Below, piece by piece: positions 42,811-50,906 of a DNA stretch of 64,000 nucleotides (the stretch's first letter is position 1; every line of letters starts with the position of its first letter). This stretch comes from Flavobacterium palustre (lineage in GTDB: Bacteria > Bacteroidota > Bacteroidia > Flavobacteriales > Flavobacteriaceae), in assembly GCF_014639535.1 (NCBI RefSeq), contig NZ_BMGA01000001.1:62001-126000 (forward strand). Direction: 5' to 3'. The notes beneath the pieces are model-generated. The model was not told where the DNA came from and made no database searches. It saw only the letters and a list, made by a program, of their open reading frames with translations. The position numbers and the translations under genes are program-made.

Positions 42811-43869
42811 ATGAAAATAAAAATTACCGGAACAGGAAGTTATATTCCCGAAAGAATCATTTCTGACAAATACTTCGAACTTCATCAATTTCTAAATGAA
42901 GATGGTACTCCAATTAAACAATCGAATGAAGTTATTATTAAAAAATTCAAAGCGATAACAGGAATCGAAGAAAGACGTTATGCCGAAAGTCATTACAACA
43001 CTTCTGACCTTGCTTTTTTAGCTTCACAAAAAGCGATTGAAAATGCAGGAATTGATGCTGAAACTATCGACTATATTATTTTTGCTCACAATTTTGGTGA
43101 TGTGAAATTTGGTTCAGTTCAATCAGATATGATTCCTAGTTTAGCCAGTCGTGTTAAAAACAAATTAGGAATTAAAAATCCTAAATGCGTAGCTTACGAT
43201 CTTATCTTTGGATGTCCGGGTTGGGTTGAAGGTGTATTGCAGGCCAATGCTTTTATCAAATCAGGAATGGCTAAACGCTGTTTGGTTATTGGTGCCGAAA
43301 CACTTTCGAGAGTTGTTGACGATCACGACCGTGATTCTATGATTTATTCTGACGGTGCCGGAGCTACTATCATAGAGGCTTCTGACGATGAAACCGGAAT
43401 GCTTTCGTACGAAACCGCCTCTTTTACTGAAGAAGAAGCAGGATTTTTATTCTACGGAAAATCATATCATCCGGGCTTAGACCAAAATACTAAATACATC
43501 AAAATGTATGGTAGAAAAATCTATGAGTTTGCTTTAAGCAATGTTCCGGCGGCTATGAAAAGCTGTTTAGACAAAAGCGGAATCGCTATAGATGATGTTA
43601 AAAAAATCCTGATTCATCAGGCCAATGAAAAAATGGACGAAGCTATTGTAGACCGTTTTTACAAATTGTATGACAAAGCCGCTCCTGTTAACATCATGCC
43701 GATGAGTATTCACGATTTAGGCAACAGTAGTGTGGCTACGGTTCCAACGCTTTTTGACCTTATCCTGAATAATCAAATTGAAGATCACGAAATCAACAAA
43801 GGAGACATTCTAATCTTTGCTTCTGTTGGAGCCGGAATGAATATCAATGCTTTTGTTTACAGATACTAA
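42811..43869 (+). CDS. Beta-ketoacyl-ACP synthase III-like enzyme (FabH superfamily)
   Basis: I use ATG 42811 (MKIKITGTGSYIPE; 352 residues) instead of the TTG at 42781. The thiolase-fold triad is present: Cys135 in FGCPGWVEGV, His269 in ILIHQANEKMDE and Asn305 in HDLGNSSVATVPT. It is longer than E. coli FabH (317) because of an insertion near the N-terminus (FLNEDGTPIKQSNE), so it belongs to a FabH-like side group and may start or extend a special acyl chain. It is followed by a methyltransferase, a glycosyltransferase and a lipid-type ABC transporter on the same strand, which hints at a lipid product. That is inference. Confidence 0.88.
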   Translation: MKIKITGTGSYIPERIISDKYFELHQFLNEDGTPIKQSNEVIIKKFKAITGIEERRYAESHYNTSDLAFLASQKAIENAGIDAETIDYIIFAHNFGDVKFGSVQSDMIPSLASRVKNKLGIKNPKCVAYDLIFGCPGWVEGVLQANAFIKSGMAKRCLVIGAETLSRVVDDHDRDSMIYSDGAGATIIEASDDETGMLSYETASFTEEEAGFLFYGKSYHPGLDQNTKYIKMYGRKIYEFALSNVPAAMKSCLDKSGIAIDDVKKILIHQANEKMDEAIVDRFYKLYDKAAPVNIMPMSIHDLGNSSVATVPTLFDLILNNQIEDHEINKGDILIFASVGAGMNINAFVYRY

Positions 43870-43890
43870 TTTTTAGAATCAAATTATAAT

Positions 43891-43931
43891 AAATCCGCAA
43901 CCTGAAATTATTCAAGTTGCGGATTTTTTTT
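43891..43931 (+). terminator. Terminator of the KAS III-like gene
   Basis: AATCCGCAAC (43892-43901) pairs with GTTGCGGATT (43916-43925). The stem extends inwards by TGAA/TTCA around a 4-base loop with one mismatch, followed by an 8-base T-run. It separates this gene from the downstream methyltransferase. Confidence 0.85.
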
Positions 43932-43961
43932 ATTAATTACAAATAGAAAGCATAAAATATT

Positions 43962-44022
43962 TAACCACAAATTCGCTAATTATTCTACCTCTTAAGTGTT
44001 TTATAATTTGCGAATTTGCGGT
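43962..44022. repeat. Intergenic hairpin, family E
   Basis: ACCACAAATTCGC (43964-43976) and GCGAATTTGCGGT (44010-44022) are inverted arms with one wobble position, separated by 33 bases. The words resemble those of the tract between purK and purE. No coding potential. Confidence 0.45.
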
Positions 44023-44046
44023 ATAAAAAACACTCAGAAAGCAATA

Positions 44047-44062
44047 TATCTTTGTACATTTG
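44047..44062 (+). promoter_or_regulatory. Two adjacent -7 boxes before the methyltransferase gene
   Basis: TATCTTTG (44047-44054) is followed directly by TACATTTG (44055-44062); both match TAnnTTTG. They would start transcripts about 80 bases before the gene. The -33 region has TTTG at 44007-44010 and 44015-44018, a little far away. Confidence 0.45.
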
Positions 44063-44122
44063 CACTCAGAATCCTGATAACAATGTGATTCTAATACAAA
44101 ACTTAACTTAGATATAGAACGA

Positions 44123-44148
44123 GAGATTGCTTCGTTCCTCGCAATGAC
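44123..44148. repeat. Dispersed repeat of the ATTGCGAGGAACGAAGCAAT type
   Basis: On the plus strand GAGATTGCTTCGTTCCTCGC followed by AATGAC; the reverse complement reads GTCATTGCGAGGAACGAAGC followed by AATCTC. ATTGC and GCAAT form inverted ends. From memory, near-identical strings occur in many copies in unrelated bacterial genomes and are often wrongly translated (the minus frame here reads VIARNEAIS). Its right end touches the start of the methyltransferase gene. Confidence 0.6.
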
Positions 44149-44149
44149 T

Positions 44150-44671
44150 ATGTACGAAAAAACATTTCCTAATAAAAGATTCAAACACACTTTAGAATTT
44201 TTAAAAAAACACGTTTCAACAACTGAAACTATTTTCGACTTAGGAGTTCCTAATCCGTTTTCTAAAATCATGGAAGAAAATGGCTATCAGGTAAAAAACA
44301 CTACCGGAGAAGATTTGGATAAAGACCAAACCGCTTTACAAACGGAATCTTACACTGTTTTTACCGCTTTCGAAATTTTCGAACATTTATTAAATCCTTA
44401 CACTGTTTTAGAAAATGTAAAATGCGACAAATTGCTAATTTCAATTCCGTTACGCCTTTGGTTTTCTCCGGCTTATCGCAGTAAAACCGATATGTGGGAC
44501 AGGCATTACCACGAATTTGAAGACTGGCAATTGGACTGGCTGTTAGAAAAAACAGGATGGAAAATAACTGCCAGAGAAAAATTCACGCATCCGGTAAAGA
44601 AATTTGGTTTCAGACCTTTGTTGCGTTATTTCACACCAAGATATTATATTGTTTACGCTGAAAAAGCATAA
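44150..44671 (+). CDS. Class I SAM-dependent methyltransferase-like protein, short
   Basis: A 173-residue protein from ATG 44150 (MYEKTFPNKRFKH). An ATG at 44144 adds two residues but lies inside a dispersed repeat, so I prefer the second. It shows a reduced methyltransferase fold: motif I-like TIFDLGVPNPFSKIMEENGY, an acidic strand end (NTTGEDLDKD), FTAFEIFEHLLNPYTVLEN in motif IV/post-II position, and a C-terminal HYHEFEDWQLDWLLEKTGW. The glycine-rich loop is weak (DLGVPNPF), so SAM binding needs proof. The neighbour downstream is a GT2 glycosyltransferase. Confidence 0.75.
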   Translation: MYEKTFPNKRFKHTLEFLKKHVSTTETIFDLGVPNPFSKIMEENGYQVKNTTGEDLDKDQTALQTESYTVFTAFEIFEHLLNPYTVLENVKCDKLLISIPLRLWFSPAYRSKTDMWDRHYHEFEDWQLDWLLEKTGWKITAREKFTHPVKKFGFRPLLRYFTPRYYIVYAEKA

Positions 44672-44673
44672 GC

Positions 44674-44750
44674 AAATCTCAAAAACAAAATTCCAAATTC
44701 CAACTTAACACGGATTTGGGATTTGCAATTTTGAAAAATTGGAATTTTAT
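44674..44750. repeat. Intergenic hairpin, family D
   Basis: AAAATTCCAA (44687-44696) and TTGGAATTTT (44739-44748) are perfect inverted arms. Between them are the words CCAAATTCCAA, GGATTTGGGATTTG and TTGAAAAATTGG. The same word set occurs at 48197-48262. A TTG in the right arm extends the GT2 frame artificially. Confidence 0.55.
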
Positions 44751-44759
44751 TCAAAAAAC

Positions 44760-45608
44760 ATGAACTACTACATAGTCATTCCTGCTCATAACGAAGAAGA
44801 ATTTATTTCTCTGACTTTAGAATCGCTGATTTCACAAACACTTTTACCTAAAAAAGTCGTTATTGTGAATGATAATTCTACTGACAGAACTGCCGAAATC
44901 GTTTTGGCTTACGCCAAAGACAACCCTTTTATAACATTGGTAGAAAAAAAATCAAGTGCGATTCATTTACCGGGAAGCAAAGTAATTCAGGCTTTTCAAA
45001 AAGGTTTTGAAACTCTGGACGAAGATTATGATGTTATTGTAAAACTCGATGCCGACCTTATTTTTCCAAATAACTATTTCGAAACAATAACTAAACATTT
45101 CAACTCTGATCCTACAATTGGGATGGTGGGTGGATTTTGTTATATCGAAAAAAACGGAGATTGGGTTTTAGAAAACCTAACCGACAAAGACCACATTCGC
45201 GGAGCCTTGAAAGCTTATCGAAAAGAAACTTTCAAACAAATTGGCGGCTTAAAAGCGCAAATGGGTTGGGATACTGTAGACGAATTACTTTGTAAATTTT
45301 ACAAATGGAAAGTAGTTACCGATGAATCTCTACAAGTAAAACATCTAAAACCTACAGGAGCCAATTACAACAAAACAGCCCGTTACAAACAAGGTGAAGC
45401 TTTTTACACCTTGGGTTACGGATTTTTGATTACTTCGATTGCTTCGGCTAAGTTGTGTTTTATGAAAAAGAAACCTTTGCTGTTTTTTGATTACATCCAG
45501 GGATTTCTAAAAGCCAAAGCAGAGAAAAAACCACTTATGGTTAACGCAGAACAGGCAAAATTTATTCGTCAGTATCGCTTAAAAAAGATGAAAGAAAAAC
45601 TTTTCTAA
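44760..45608 (+). CDS. Glycosyltransferase family 2 protein
   Basis: ATG 44760 (MNYYIVIPAHNEEEF; 282 residues) is chosen over the TTG at 44739, which is in a repeat. It has the GT-A fold: YYIVIPAHNEEEFI, VNDNSTDRTAEIV, the DxD metal site in KLDADLIFP, and GWDTVDELLCKFY as the catalytic-base region. The C-terminal part has one hydrophobic segment (TLGYGFLITSIASAKLCF), suggesting membrane association. Donor and acceptor are unknown. It lies between the methyltransferase and the MlaE-like permease. Confidence 0.87.
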   Translation: MNYYIVIPAHNEEEFISLTLESLISQTLLPKKVVIVNDNSTDRTAEIVLAYAKDNPFITLVEKKSSAIHLPGSKVIQAFQKGFETLDEDYDVIVKLDADLIFPNNYFETITKHFNSDPTIGMVGGFCYIEKNGDWVLENLTDKDHIRGALKAYRKETFKQIGGLKAQMGWDTVDELLCKFYKWKVVTDESLQVKHLKPTGANYNKTARYKQGEAFYTLGYGFLITSIASAKLCFMKKKPLLFFDYIQGFLKAKAEKKPLMVNAEQAKFIRQYRLKKMKEKLF

Positions 45609-45620
45609 GGAAAAACAGAC

Positions 45621-45660
45621 AACTCATAACCCACAACTCATAACTAATTTCGTAAATTAG
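45621..45660. repeat. Intergenic word repeat, family A, with a small palindrome
   Basis: AACTCATAACCCACAACTCA followed by TAACT (repeated AACTCATAAC words), then CTAATTT-CGT-AAATTAG (45644-45660), a perfect 7-bp inverted repeat. TAAATTAG within it resembles a -7 box with one mismatch and might be the promoter of the permease gene. Confidence 0.45.
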
Positions 45661-45677
45661 CCCATATTCAAAAAACT

Positions 45678-46427
45678 ATGATGCTCATTCGATATTTATC
45701 GCAAATAGGAAGATATTTTCTGATGCTTAAAGAGATTTTCAACAAACAAACCAAATGGTCTGTAATGCGTAATCTTATCTTTAAAGAAATAGACGATTTA
45801 ATCATTGGTTCACTCGGTATTGTTGCCTTCATTTCTTTCTTTGTGGGAGGTGTAGTTTCTATCCAAACTGCTTTAAACCTAACCAATCCGTTGATCCCAA
45901 AATACCTTATTGGATTTGCCACACGTCAATCGGTAATTCTGGAATTTGCACCTACATTTATTTCGGTAATTATGGCCGGAAAAATGGGCTCGTTTATCAC
46001 CTCAAGTATAGGCACGATGCGTGTTACGGAACAAATTGACGCACTGGAGGTAATGGGAGTAAATTCGTTAAATTATTTGGTTTTCCCTAAAATTATTGCT
46101 TTGCTATTGTATCCGTTTGTTATTGGAATCAGTATGTTTTTAGGAATTCTGGGAGGCTGGATTGCCGGTGTTTACGGAGGTTTTACCTCAAGTACCGATT
46201 TTATTTCAGGTGCACAAATGGAATTCATCCCGTTTCATATCACTTATGCTTTCATCAAAACCATCATCTTTGCGATGTTATTAGCCACAATTCCTTCTTT
46301 TCACGGTTATTACATGAAAGGCGGCGCATTAGAAGTAGGTAAAGCAAGTACCGTATCCTTCGTTTGGACATCAGTTTCCATCATTCTTTTTAATTATATA
46401 CTAACTCAGTTATTACTAGGGTCATGA
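45678..46427 (+). CDS. MlaE-type ABC transporter permease
   Basis: A 249-residue membrane protein with about five to six membrane segments. The MlaE signature region is present: FFVGGVVSIQTALNLTNPL, LEFAPTFISVIMAGKMGSFITSS, and VTEQIDALEVMGVNSLNYLVFPK. MlaE permeases move phospholipids across the inner membrane together with an MlaF ATPase and an MCE-domain (MlaD) protein. The ATPase follows with a 4-base overlap, but no MCE gene is adjacent. Confidence 0.92.
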   Translation: MMLIRYLSQIGRYFLMLKEIFNKQTKWSVMRNLIFKEIDDLIIGSLGIVAFISFFVGGVVSIQTALNLTNPLIPKYLIGFATRQSVILEFAPTFISVIMAGKMGSFITSSIGTMRVTEQIDALEVMGVNSLNYLVFPKIIALLLYPFVIGISMFLGILGGWIAGVYGGFTSSTDFISGAQMEFIPFHITYAFIKTIIFAMLLATIPSFHGYYMKGGALEVGKASTVSFVWTSVSIILFNYILTQLLLGS

Positions 46428-47185
46428 TAGAGGTAAAAAACATAGAGAAATCATTTGGCGACAGCAAGATCCTTAAAGGAGTGAGCACTGTTTTTGAAAC
46501 AGGAAAAACCAATCTTATTATTGGACAAAGTGGTTCCGGAAAAACAGTATTATTAAAAAGTTTACTTGGAATTCATCAACCCGAAGTAGGAACGATTTCC
46601 TTTGACGGTCGGATTTATTCGGATTTGGATGCTGATGAAAAAAGAGAATTGCGAACTGAAATCGGAATGGTTTTTCAGGGAAGTGCTCTATTCGACTCAA
46701 TGACTGTTGCCGAAAACGTGGCTTTCCCACTAAGAATGTTCACCAAAGACGATAAGGCAAAAATTGATGACAGAGTTGATTTTGTTTTAAAAAGAGTCAA
46801 TCTAATTGACGCACACAAAAAGTTACCTTCTGAAATTTCAGGTGGTATGCAAAAACGTGTTGCTATTGCCCGTGCCATCGTGAACAACCCGAAATATTTG
46901 TTTTGTGATGAACCTAATTCAGGATTAGACCCTAATACCTCTATTTTGATTGATAATCTTATCCAAGAAATCACTGAAGAATACAATATCACTACAGTAA
47001 TTAATACGCACGACATGAATTCGGTTATGGAAATAGGCGAAAAAATCCTGTTCTTAAAAAACGGTTTAAAAGCCTGGGAAGGAACCAAAGAAGAAATTTT
47101 CAGAACCGATAACGAAGCCGTTGTTGCATTTGTTTATTCCTCTAATTTGTTTAAAAAAGTACGTGAAGCACATTTGAAAGAATAA
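46424..47185 (+). CDS. MlaF-type ABC transporter ATP-binding protein
   Basis: A 253-residue ATPase. Walker A is GQSGSGKTVL, Q-loop GMVFQGSALFDSMT, signature SGGMQKRVAIARA and Walker B YLFCDEPNSGLDP, with H-loop NTHDM. The GMVFQ-SALFDSMTVAEN string is typical of the Mla/TGD group. Its ATG overlaps the permease stop (ATGA), so the two are translated together. Energises lipid transport. Confidence 0.93.
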   Translation: MIEVKNIEKSFGDSKILKGVSTVFETGKTNLIIGQSGSGKTVLLKSLLGIHQPEVGTISFDGRIYSDLDADEKRELRTEIGMVFQGSALFDSMTVAENVAFPLRMFTKDDKAKIDDRVDFVLKRVNLIDAHKKLPSEISGGMQKRVAIARAIVNNPKYLFCDEPNSGLDPNTSILIDNLIQEITEEYNITTVINTHDMNSVMEIGEKILFLKNGLKAWEGTKEEIFRTDNEAVVAFVYSSNLFKKVREAHLKE

Positions 47186-47223
47186 CCTTTTAAGACGACA
47201 CCAAAATCAATAGTCCAAAAACA

Positions 47224-48030
47224 CTATTTGAAATTTATCATAACACATACATTATGATATAATTCCGGATGTTGCTTTTTAAATTTTTCCGGAGTTTCGA
47301 AAAAATGTTCTAAAATCACTGCCAGAAACTCAAATTGATTTTGATAAGCGTACAGTCTAAAATAGCCTTTAGAACGCAATTGAGCATTTAATTCCTCATC
47401 ATTGTAATAGCGCGTTATCTTATTAAATTCATCATAGAAAACAGCGGCACTGGAATCATTACTTTTCATACAATGAAAGTGCAGAGCATGAGCAAATTCA
47501 TGCAAACCTAAATTAAGATTATCGTTTGCAGTCTGATGACCTAAAACATAGTCTTCCCAAGAAAAAACTACCGACTTCATCCGGGGATTGAATTCCCCTT
47601 TGTGATAAGCATCATTTGAAGACGAATAATAACTTGACGGATAAATAATTATTCTTGTAAACAACCCAATGAGGTATTTTCGTAATCCAAAAGTCAGCAT
47701 TACATAAGTTCCAGCTATGAGTATTTGCATCGCTTCGGTAATTGCTATATCCTTACCTACAAATTCATATTTCCTTATAAATTCTTTAACTCTATGCTCA
47801 AAATAACTTTTCTTTTTGGGAGTAAGTCGATTATAAAAAGGAAAATTATTTTTTAGAATTTCTTTTTGTTCGTCATTCAGCTTTTTAGAAAAAGGATAGA
47901 CATGCAAAAACAACGGTTTTTTGAAAGCTAAAACATAAATAGGTTCGACAATTCTAAACACAATCAAGAGAAGCGCTAATATCCCAAAAATAAGAACAAC
48001 CAGAAATTGAAACACCGTATTTAGCTCCAT
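47224..48030 (-). CDS. MtfA-type zinc-dependent peptidase
   Basis: The frame is open to 48144, but that extension runs into the tRNA-Arg gene. I choose ATG 48030 (MELNTVFQFLVVLIFG; 268 residues). One N-terminal membrane segment (about 7-25) anchors the protein. The zinc site HEFAH is at 177-181 in LHEFAHALHFH. The LTPKKKSYFEHRVKEFI segment matches the MtfA (M90) family, known in E. coli as a peptidase that binds the Mlc repressor. The membrane anchor is different from E. coli MtfA. The role here is unknown. Confidence 0.85.
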   Translation of the reverse strand: MELNTVFQFLVVLIFGILALLLIVFRIVEPIYVLAFKKPLFLHVYPFSKKLNDEQKEILKNNFPFYNRLTPKKKSYFEHRVKEFIRKYEFVGKDIAITEAMQILIAGTYVMLTFGLRKYLIGLFTRIIIYPSSYYSSSNDAYHKGEFNPRMKSVVFSWEDYVLGHQTANDNLNLGLHEFAHALHFHCMKSNDSSAAVFYDEFNKITRYYNDEELNAQLRSKGYFRLYAYQNQFEFLAVILEHFFETPEKFKKQHPELYHNVCVMINFK

Positions 48031-48117
48031 CAAATTGATTTTAAATTCAATACAATTTAAAATAAAAAGCTTCAAAAACAACCCATTTGACTTGATTATT
48101 TTTAAAGCTTTATAATG

Positions 48118-48191
48118 TGACCGCGGCAGGGTTCGAACCTGCAACCCTCAGAGCCGAAATCTGATATTCTATCCAGTTGAACTACGCAGCC
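48118..48191 (-). tRNA. tRNA-Arg, anticodon TCG
   Basis: A 74-base cloverleaf: acceptor GGCTGCG/CGCGGTC (two G-T pairs), D-stem GTTC/GAAT, anticodon stem TCAGA/TCTGA with loop TTTCGGC, five-base variable loop GGGTT, T-stem GCAGG/CCTGC with loop TTCGAAC, discriminator A. The anticodon TCG reads CGA arginine codons. The 3' CCA is not encoded, as expected in Bacteroidota. It lies 85 bases downstream of the yqeY-type gene and may be cut out of that transcript. Confidence 0.95.
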
Positions 48192-48196
48192 AAAAT

Positions 48197-48262
48197 ATAA
48201 AAAATTCCATTTTTAAAATTCCAAACTCCAAAACTTGTCATTGGATTTTGGAATTTCTTTTT
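48197..48262. repeat. Intergenic hairpin, family D, upstream of tRNA-Arg
   Basis: AAATTCCAAA (48216-48225) and TTTGGAATTT (48247-48256) are perfect 10-bp inverted arms. CTCCAAAAC and TTGGATTTTGG lie between them. The words are the same as in the tract at 44674. Confidence 0.55.
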
Positions 48263-48276
48263 TGAAATTTAAATTA

Positions 48277-48726
48277 TTATACCAATAATTTTTTTACAAT
48301 AGTAGAGATTGTTTTGCCTTCGGCAGTTCCTCCTAATTGCGCAGAAGCTATTCCCATTACTTTTCCCATAGATGCTATTCCTGAAGCACCTGTTTCGGCA
48401 ATGATTTTAGCAATTACAGCTTCTATTTCCGCTTCACTCAATTGAGCTGGTAAAAACTTCTCTATTACAGCCACCTGAGCTAATTCTGGCTCAGCTAAAT
48501 CAGGACGATTTTGTTCTGTAAAAATTCTGGCACTTTCTTTACGGGTTTTCACCAAACGTTGTAACAACTTAATTTCTTCTTCTTCCGAAATCTCTTCTTT
48601 AGAACCAGAAGCCGTTTGAGCTAAAAGTAATTCTGATTTAATGGCTCTTAATGATTCTAATGCTACTGTATCTTTAGCTTTCATGGCGGTTTTCATCTCG
48701 TCCATGATTTTTACTGATAAACTCAT
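48277..48726 (-). CDS. GatB/YqeY-domain protein
   Basis: A 149-residue protein with the YqeY plan: MDEMKTAMKAKDTVALESLR at the N-terminus, the helical middle (LLQRLVKTRKESARIF), and the C-terminal tail-domain repeat IAKIIAETGASGIASMGKVMG. The domain resembles the tRNA-binding C-terminus of GatB. The cellular role is not established. It is placed after ftsZ, beyond a terminator, and before tRNA-Arg, as is common in flavobacteria. Confidence 0.9.
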   Translation of the reverse strand: MSLSVKIMDEMKTAMKAKDTVALESLRAIKSELLLAQTASGSKEEISEEEEIKLLQRLVKTRKESARIFTEQNRPDLAEPELAQVAVIEKFLPAQLSEAEIEAVIAKIIAETGASGIASMGKVMGIASAQLGGTAEGKTISTIVKKLLV

Positions 48727-48747
48727 TTGTGTATATTTTATTAATTA

Positions 48748-48759
48748 GCCTTAAGGCTT
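48748..48759. repeat. 12-bp perfect palindrome AGCCTTAAGGCT
   Basis: A perfect palindrome 22 bases upstream of the yqeY-type start codon. It could be an operator for a dimeric regulator or a small mRNA hairpin. No T-run follows. It may be incidental. Confidence 0.35.
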
Positions 48760-48816
48760 TCTTTTGCTATTCAAAAAAAGTCAAGCTGAACTCAAATTTT
48801 GTGCGAAGTTAAAAAA

Positions 48817-48852
48817 AATAACCCGAAAACTAAATGTAATTTTCGGGTTATT
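48817..48852 (-). terminator. Terminator of ftsZ and the dcw cluster
   Basis: TTTTCGGGTTATT and its complement form a perfect 13-bp stem (48817-48829 with 48840-48852) and a 10-base loop, followed on the minus strand by a T-run. It lies 19 bases after the ftsZ stop and separates the dcw cluster from the yqeY-type gene. Confidence 0.85.
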
Positions 48853-48871
48853 ATCTATGAAATTAAGTTCG

Positions 48872-50854
48872 CTAATCTACATTATCATGTAAATAAGAAT
48901 TATTAGAACGCAACTGTAAATCGTTGTTACTATCAGTTCCAACAGAGATTCTTGAATTAGCATTATTCGTTTGACTGTTTGAAATATCGATACCTAATCT
49001 TTTGTAAGCAGGCTCTTTTTCGTACTCATCAATCTTAGAAACATTGTTGTGAAACTTATAATTGAATTCTTTTAATTTTTTTCTTCTTTCATCAGCTCTT
49101 AAACGTAAAGTTTCTTCGATTGTCATTTCAATAGGAGAAATATCTTCTGCTTTAGAAAAATCTTCCGGAGCTAATTCTACTTTTTTCATAGTAATATTTA
49201 ACTCTTCAGGAATAACTTCTTCAACTACTTTTGCCACCGGCTCAGAAGTCAGCTCATTCTCAGCTTCCATATATTCTTCCAAAGAATATTTGATAATTCC
49301 GTTATCAGACAATTCCGTTACAGGCACAAATTGAACTGCTTGGTTTACTTTGATTTCTTTAGTTTCATTTGTCAATTCAAACAACACTTTTTCTTCTTTT
49401 TCCTGAACTGGTTCTGATTTAAAAAGTGGCAAATCAAATGAAATAGATGTTTGTTCCTGTTTTTCGATTGCTTTTGGCTGTTCGAAAATTGGTTGTTTTA
49501 CTTCTTCAACTACTTTTGGAGCAGAAAATGTAAATTCTTCTTCTTTTATTGGAGAAACAATTTCGAAAGTAACATCTATATTTTTAATAAATTCAGATAT
49601 TGCCATCAATTCTTCGTTTCCCGGAACTGGAGCTACAGGAGTTTCAGCTACAACAGGAGCCGGCACTACAACAGGAGCTACAATTTTTTCTTCCTCTTCT
49701 TCATCGATTAATTCAAAAACCACTTTATCCGCTACAGCATTTACAGGTTTATCGATATTCAAATCAAAAGTAGCAACCGGATTATTCGTTAGATTATGAA
49801 CACTTTTTTGCTCATCCTCTAAAGTGTGTATGATTTTTTTAGGTTCTGTATTTACAATTCCGTTTTGTTGTTCAATATCAAATCCGGTAGCGATAATAGT
49901 CACTGCAACGGCATCTCCTAATGATTCGTCTTCACCAACTCCCATTATGATATTAGCGTTATAACCTGCTTCACTTTGAATGTGGTCATTAATTTCACCA
50001 ATTTCATCTAAGGTAATTTCGTTAGAACCAGAAACGATGAGCAACAATACGTTTTTGGCTCCTGTGATTTTGTTATCATTTAATAATGGAGAATCTAAAG
50101 CAGCGATAATTGCTTCTTTAGCTCTGTTTTCACCTGAAGCAACAGACGAACCCATAATAGCTGTTCCGCTGTTAGCTAATACCGTTTTAGCATCACGTAA
50201 ATCGATATTTTGCGTATAGTGATGCGTAATTACTTCAGCAATCCCTCTCGAGGCAGTTGCCAAAACTTCATCCGCTTTGGAGAATCCTGCTTTAAAACCA
50301 AGATTCCCATACACTTCTCTTAATTTATTGTTATTGATAACAATCAAAGAATCGACTTGCTTACGTAATTTTTCAATACCAATAAGGGCTTGTTCCTGAC
50401 GCACTTTTCCTTCAAAAGTAAAAGGCAAAGTCACAATACCTACCGTAAGGATTTCTCTTTCTTTAGCCAGTTGAGCAATTACTGGCGCAGCACCGGTTCC
50501 TGTACCTCCACCCATTCCGGCAGTGATAAAAACCATCTTAGTACCACGGTCTAACATCTTTTCGATATCAGCAATACTTTCTATAGCAGATTGCTGTCCT
50601 ACATCCGGATTAGCTCCGGCACCAAGACCTTCAGTTAGATTGACACCTAATTGAATTTTATTAGGAACACCACTATTTTGTAGTGCCTGCGAATCAGTAT
50701 TACAAACAATAAAATCAACTCCTTTGATTCCTTGCTTGAACATGTGGTTGATTGCGTTACTTCCGCCTCCACCTACACCTATTACTTTGATTACATTTGA
50801 TTGATTTTTTGGTAAATCAAATGAAATACTTCCAAATTCTGAGTTGCTCGTCAT
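48872..50854 (-). CDS. ftsZ: Cell division protein FtsZ with long C-terminal linker
   Basis: A 660-residue FtsZ, against 380-400 residues in most bacteria. The tubulin-like GTPase core (about 15-335) has [14 protein letters not shown], the signature GGGTGTG (115-121) and the T7-loop region. A linker of nearly 300 residues follows, with Pro/Val/Glu-rich segments ([18 protein letters not shown]) and blocks of Glu/Lys. The C-terminal end ([15 protein letters not shown], ending [10 protein letters not shown]) is conserved among flavobacteria and differs from the proteobacterial PAFLRKQ-type tip. It forms the Z ring. It is the last gene of the dcw operon, 52 bases after ftsA. Confidence 0.97.
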   Translation of the reverse strand: MTSNSEFGSISFDLPKNQSNVIKVIGVGGGGSNAINHMFKQGIKGVDFIVCNTDSQALQNSGVPNKIQLGVNLTEGLGAGANPDVGQQSAIESIADIEKMLDRGTKMVFITAGMGGGTGTGAAPVIAQLAKEREILTVGIVTLPFTFEGKVRQEQALIGIEKLRKQVDSLIVINNNKLREVYGNLGFKAGFSKADEVLATASRGIAEVITHHYTQNIDLRDAKTVLANSGTAIMGSSVASGENRAKEAIIAALDSPLLNDNKITGAKNVLLLIVSGSNEITLDEIGEINDHIQSEAGYNANIIMGVGEDESLGDAVAVTIIATGFDIEQQNGIVNTEPKKIIHTLEDEQKSVHNLTNNPVATFDLNIDKPVNAVADKVVFELIDEEEEEKIVAPVVVPAPVVAETPVAPVPGNEELMAISEFIKNIDVTFEIVSPIKEEEFTFSAPKVVEEVKQPIFEQPKAIEKQEQTSISFDLPLFKSEPVQEKEEKVLFELTNETKEIKVNQAVQFVPVTELSDNGIIKYSLEEYMEAENELTSEPVAKVVEEVIPEELNITMKKVELAPEDFSKAEDISPIEMTIEETLRLRADERRKKLKEFNYKFHNNVSKIDEYEKEPAYKRLGIDISNSQTNNANSRISVGTDSNNDLQLRSNNSYLHDNVD

Positions 50855-50906
50855 ATTATTTGGTATTTGATATTAATATATTTTTGTGCTTTATTCTTCT
50901 GTCTTA

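Noticed and set aside
43933-44271. 112-codon minus-strand frame including IARNEAIS
   Set aside because: It translates the dispersed ATTGCGAGGAACGAAGCAAT repeat and antisense of the methyltransferase; a known kind of artefact.
46675-47088. 137-codon antisense frame over the MlaF-type ATPase gene
   Set aside because: It is opposite to a gene with all ABC motifs, has no family resemblance and no upstream signals.
48031-48144. Upstream extension of the MtfA-type gene into the tRNA-Arg
   Set aside because: The extra residues translate the 3' part of the tRNA and spacer. ATG 48030 gives a normal membrane-anchor N-terminus.
48186-48200. TATATTTTG as a -7 box of tRNA-Arg
   Set aside because: Its last G is the first base of the mature tRNA and the spacing is one base off consensus.
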